Source of the DNA: a virus
Direction: 5' to 3' (one strand)
Virus record (IMG/VR): IMGVR_UViG_3300027699_000003
Coordinates: 1-29,673 of that record
DNA length: 29,673 nt
Shown here: in pieces, positions 11,501 through 17,500 of the stretch
How positions within the stretch are numbered: the stretch's first letter is position 1
Layout: each line of letters begins with the position of its first letter
Notes under the pieces: generated by a model
What the model saw: the letters and a program-made list of their open reading frames with translations, nothing else
The model's database searches: none
Told to the model about the DNA's origin: nothing
Made by a program: the position numbers and the translations under genes

Positions 11501-14500
11501 AACTACAATAAAACTTAATACACAAGCTAGATATGAAGCAAATGAAATTATAGGTATTCTTGATGTAACTGATGCTGAGAAATTTTTTAAAGTTAAAAGT
11601 GTATCATTAGATACTGTTATTTGTTATGCAAATGGTACTACAGAAGATGTAGAGGTAGCAACGGGATTTGTTACAACATTTACTTCTTCAAGAGTTGCTA
11701 GTTTAACTGAAGCAAATACTAAAGCTATTAATAGTTCATTAAAAGTAGGTGAATTATTTTGGATTGACGATGATGATTCAAGTCGTTGGATTGTCTTAGA
11801 AAATAAACCTGCTTTTACTTCACATTCGTTAGTTACTAATCCTGAGTCAGGAATAGATCATGAATTTGGTAAAGTTATTGCGTCAGATGATAGAAATACT
11901 ATTTTAATTGCATCAGCTCCAGGACTAGAAAAAGTTTATGTATTTTTACGAACTACTGAAGGTACGCCTTATGCACTAGCACAAGAGATTGATGCACCAA
12001 CAGGACTTTATACAGGTAATGGAAAATTTGGTAGTAGTGTTGCATTAACTGATGACGGTGAGCATTTAGTTATTGGTGTGCCTGAAGCTAGTAATATAAA
12101 GACAAAATTTAAAGGTAACTTTGATACTGCAACGTCTTATGTTGCGGGAGAACTTGTTAAGCATCTTGAAACATTCTGGGAAGCTCAATGGCCTGTTGCA
12201 CCAGCAACTGGGGCATTAACATTTCCTAGTTTTGCTTCAACTTCTAAAATACAAGAATCTCATTATGATGCAGGAGCCAATTCGTATCCTACTATAGTGT
12301 TTGCTATAAGAGGTGATTATAATTTAGATGTTACAACAGATCATATATTAGTTAGAGCACCAACCAGTCAATATAATGGATCTGCACCTAATGATAAATT
12401 AGTTCTTAATTGGAATGAATTTTCACAAAATTATCCAACAGGAATTTTACCATGGGGATCAACAGGTCCTGGTGTAGCGGCATTTGAAGGAAGCAAAATT
12501 ATTGCGGCTAAGATTGATGCTGTTTTATATGTTGACAACTTAATACGTGTTCCTAATGTTGGAGATTCACTTTCATCATCAGCGGCACTAGGAGAAGTAG
12601 CATACATTCGAATTGAAAATGTTAGTCAAGCAATAATTTATATGAAAGATGTTAGTGGACAGTTTTCTGCTACTGACGAAATTTTCTTAAATGCAGTAAG
12701 TTGCGGAACTTATACATTAATTCAACCAGAAGGCGGAGCAAGTACATTTGCTGGCTGGTGGAAGATAGATGGATTTACACCGTTTACTACAACACTTACT
12801 TCAGCACAAAATATTCAAACACCAAACTTTGTGCTCCAAGATTTTATATTACAATCTGAATCACGTTCACCTGTTGTATTTGGTAACACAATGGATGACG
12901 TTCGTGCATTAAGTTTAATTACTGATCCAACCAGAGGTGGTCGTTTAGGTCATTTAAGTTATTATGATAAAAATGGATTACCTAATTTAAGTGAACTTTG
13001 GTTTATAAGAGCTCCTAAAGTTTTTACAGATCCAGCTAATCCAACAGACTCATTAAATATTTGGGTTAATACTATTAGAGGTGGTGTTGAACCTATCTCA
13101 GTATTTGACCCAGCAACGCTAGGTTTAACATTTAGTTACTTGAACGATACAACACATACAATTCATGACTTATGGTCAGGCTTTATTGATGTAACATTTA
13201 CAAACTTTGATGGTTTTGGGAATCCTTATATTCCACAAGAAGGTGATACTGTTATTGATGATACTACAGGCGCTGAAGCTGAAGTATCATATTTGCAAGA
13301 ACAATTATTAACGTGTAGATTATATTTAAAAAGTAGAGTAGGAACATTTAGGTTCGGAGTTAATAATGGTGAAACTAGTACCATTAGTATTAAAGATGCT
13401 ATTAGCCTTGGTGTTAATAGACTATCGGGGAGATTAGATCATGCGGATATGGATAGTGCGACTACAGGTGAAATGGTTGTTGTTAAAAACACGGATTCAA
13501 CTCAGTTTCCGGTTACTTCGTCGACTTTTCAAAACGAGTTAGAAGTACATTTTTATTCCAGCAGTACAGTTAGCGGAATTGCTCAAACACCGAGTTATCC
13601 TACACCACTGAATAAAGATTGGTTACAATATTATAATATTCCAGCTCATACTGAGGGTGTAGCAGGTTCGTATACTAATGAAGGAATGTATCTAGCTTAT
13701 GCAAAAACAGATTCAAGAGAGTATTCATTAAATTATGGTTACATAATACCAGACAGAGGTAATAACAAGTATGTAGGAAAGCAATTAGAATTTGCAACAG
13801 ATAATAAGTTACATTATCTTTATGTTAGTACAGGAGACCTTAATACAGTAGGTAATGCTGGTAGAATTTATTTTGTTAAACATGGTACTGACGCTGATGC
13901 AAATGAATATAGTTATGCATTAGGTAAGGACAAATATTATAAAGGAACATTTAGTAACAGTCAAACATACTTTGAAAATGATATAGTTTTATATACAAGT
14001 AAGTTTTATCAAAGTAAAACTAATTTAGCGGCTGGAGCCTTTCAGACATCTTTGTGGACAGAATTATCCACGCATATAGATTATGTAGGACATATTCCTA
14101 ATGATTCTGGTTTAACAGTTGATGGCGAAAATCTTGCAGATCAAAGTACAATAAAGAATTTTGCTCAACCGTTTGCTGAAAGTAAAGACGGAAGTGTTTT
14201 AGTTGTTGTAGCAGAATATACTGATACTAATCCTAAAATTTTAATTTATAGATTAAACAACGGTCATTATGAATTTAGTCAAGTTATTGTAACACCTAAT
14301 GCAGATATAGGATTTGGTCAAGCAATTGCAGTTTCAGATGATGGAACATTAGTTGCAGTCGGAGCCCCATTACAAGATGAGGTTAACGATAACAATGGTG
14401 CTGTTTATGTTTACAGACTAGTTTCTGGTAGCTTTATATGGTCACAAACACTTTATAGTCCGGAAGATGATGTAGCAGAAAGATTTGGGGCATCATTAGA

Positions 14501-17500
14501 CTTTGATAAAAATAATTTAATTGTATCATCTAGAGGTGGCGACCTTATTTCAACTACAACATTTGATGCTAATACTGTAGTTGCTACTACACTTGATAAT
14601 AATCTTACTCAGTTTAAAACAGCAAACGAAGATAGTGGACAAGTTCTTGTATTCCAAAGATTTAATAATACATTAATTTATAGCGAAAGATTTGTTTATA
14701 ATAATCCTGCAACTCGTAGGTTTGGTGAAAATTTATTATTCAGAGATAATCATGTTTATGTTTCAATGCCTGAATTAACAATATCAACAACTGATAACGA
14801 GATGGGCACTATACTTGACTTTAGACGTGATAGAGTTACACTATCATGGACTACTTTACGTACACCTATTGATCAAGTTGATATAGGAAAATACAGAGGT
14901 GTGTTTATTTACGACACAAGAGATAATTCGTTAACTAAACAAATAGATTATATTGATCCTATCCAAGGAAAGATTGCTGGTACGGCTGAAGAAGAATTAT
15001 CATATAAAACACCATATGACCCAGCAGTTTATACAACTGGAGAAGCTCCAGCTGTGGTTGATTCTGGAGGATACTGGGGTGAAAAATATGTTGGAAAACT
15101 TTGGTGGGATTTAAGTACTATAAAATTTCATAATCCTTACCAAGGCGACATAATTTATCAAACTGCTAACTGGGGTCGTTTATTTACAGGCGCAAGTGCT
15201 GATATTTACGAGTGGGTTGAAACTACACTTAAACCTTCAGAGTGGTTAGAACAAGCAGATACAGAAGAAGGATTAACTAAAGGAATTAGTGGAACACCTA
15301 AATATGATGATAATACTTTAGTGACAGGAAGAGTATTTGATAAACAAGGACAGTCTTTTTCTAACAAGTATTACTACTGGATTAAAAATAGAAAAATTAT
15401 TCCAGGAATAATAGATAGAAAAACTAGTGCATATGATGTTGCACAATTAATTGCAGATCCACAAGCACAAGGATATCAATTTATAGCACCACTTTCAAAC
15501 AATAGATTTGCTTTGTATAATTGTGCAAATTTACTTTCAGGAGATAATTCTGCAATTAACTTCCGTTATTGGAATATTGAAACACCAACAAATATCCATA
15601 ATGAATATCAAATTTTAAGTGATGGCTTGGGTACAAGTAGACCTAAACAGGAATTAGAACGTAAATGGTTTGATAGTTTAATTGGTTGGGATACAAAAAT
15701 GAGATCTGTTCCAGATCATGCATTAAGTGTAAAACAACGATATGGTATTTTAAATCGTCCAAGACAAAGTATGTTTGTTAATAGACTTGAAGGTGTTAAA
15801 CAATTTGTTGAACGAGTTAATTTAGTTTTTAAGCAAAACATAATTATTGATGAATATGATATTAGTAAATTTAATTTAGTTGATCCATTACCTACATTAA
15901 ATTCTGGAACGTATGATGCAGTTGTTGATACGTATGCTGAAATAGTTTATGTTGGTACGGCTAAAGTTGAACAAGCTATCTTAACGCCAACTTGGGTTAA
16001 TGGTAAGTTAACAGATGTAAAAATTACTAATCCTGGGCGTGGATATAAAGTACCACCTACATATGACTTTGCTAATATTGGTAATGGTAGTGGTGCTGTT
16101 ATAACTTTAACAATTGATACTTTAGGAAAAATTACTTCAGCAGTTATTAAATATGAAGGTAAAGATTATCCAAGTACTACTTCTATTGAAGTTAGAAAGT
16201 TTAGCACACTTATTAAAACAGACGAAACAGTCCAAAATAAATGGGCTATTTACGGATATAATGCAACTTCAAAAACGTGGGAAAGAACTGCAAGTCAAAG
16301 TTATAATGTACCTAAGTTTTGGTCTTATGCTAATTGGTATGCTATGGGGTATACTCAGTTTACAGATGTTGATTATCTAATAGACGAAAGTTATCAATTA
16401 ACAGCTTTAGATGATAGTATTGGTGATATAATTAAAATTAAAACAGTTGGTTCAGGTGGTTGGTTACTATTAGAGAAAACATCTGATGCGCCTGCTGTAG
16501 ATTATACTACTAATTATAAAACAATTGGTAGAGCAAACGGAACCCTTGAATTATCTTCAAAGTTATATAATTATCCAGCTTCACATATTGGTTATGATGC
16601 TTTAAGTTATGATACTAGTGATTATGATAATCAACCAGTACATGAACTTAGATTAATATTACAAGCACTACGTGATGATATTTTAATAGATGATCTTGCA
16701 GTAGAATATAATAAGTTATTCTTTTCAAGTGTACGTTATGCATTTTCAGAACAAAAATATGTTGACTGGGCATTTAAAACAAGCTTCATGAAAGCAAAAC
16801 ATAACATAGGAGATCTTAAACAAAAAATTACTTTCCAAAACGATAATCTTTCTAGTTATGAAGATTTTGTAGCAGAAGCAAAACCGTATAAAACAAAAAT
16901 TAGAGAATACTTAACTTCGTATACAAAAACAGATCCTACAAATTCGTCAGTAACTGATTTCGATTTACCACCAGCTTATAATGTACAAGATGGTAAAATT
17001 GTTCCGTCTGCTTTAAAAATAAAAGACGATGCAGTATATGGAGTAGATCCAGGGTTAGTAACTTATCCAAATAAACATTGGAAAGAAAATTTAGGATATG
17101 ACGTTGTAGAAATACAAATTAAAGATGGTGGAACAGGATATCTTGAGGTTCCAGTAATTACATTTAGTGGCGGTGGCGGAACAGGAGCCAAAGCTAGAGC
17201 ATATATTGGTACCGGTGGAAAAATTACTGCAATTATGATGACAAATGTTGGGTCAGGATACTTATCTGCACCAACAGTTATTATTAATGGTACACAATCA
17301 GATGATGGTAAGGAAGCAAGTGTTTCAGCTAAACTAGGCAATGGAAAAGTTCGTAATAGTCATATTATATCAAAGTATGATAGAGTTACAGGAACATTTT
17401 TAATTACAACATTAACAGAAACACAAAACTTTACAGGTAATGCAAGTGAAATTAATTTTGATTTAACATGGCCAATGGACTTAAGGCCTTCACAAATTGA

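Noticed and set aside
16153-16380. Second-frame open reading frame of 75 codons within the giant gene
   Set aside because: It is fully inside the giant frame, whose motifs continue unbroken, and its product is low-complexity (Leu/Lys/Gln-rich).
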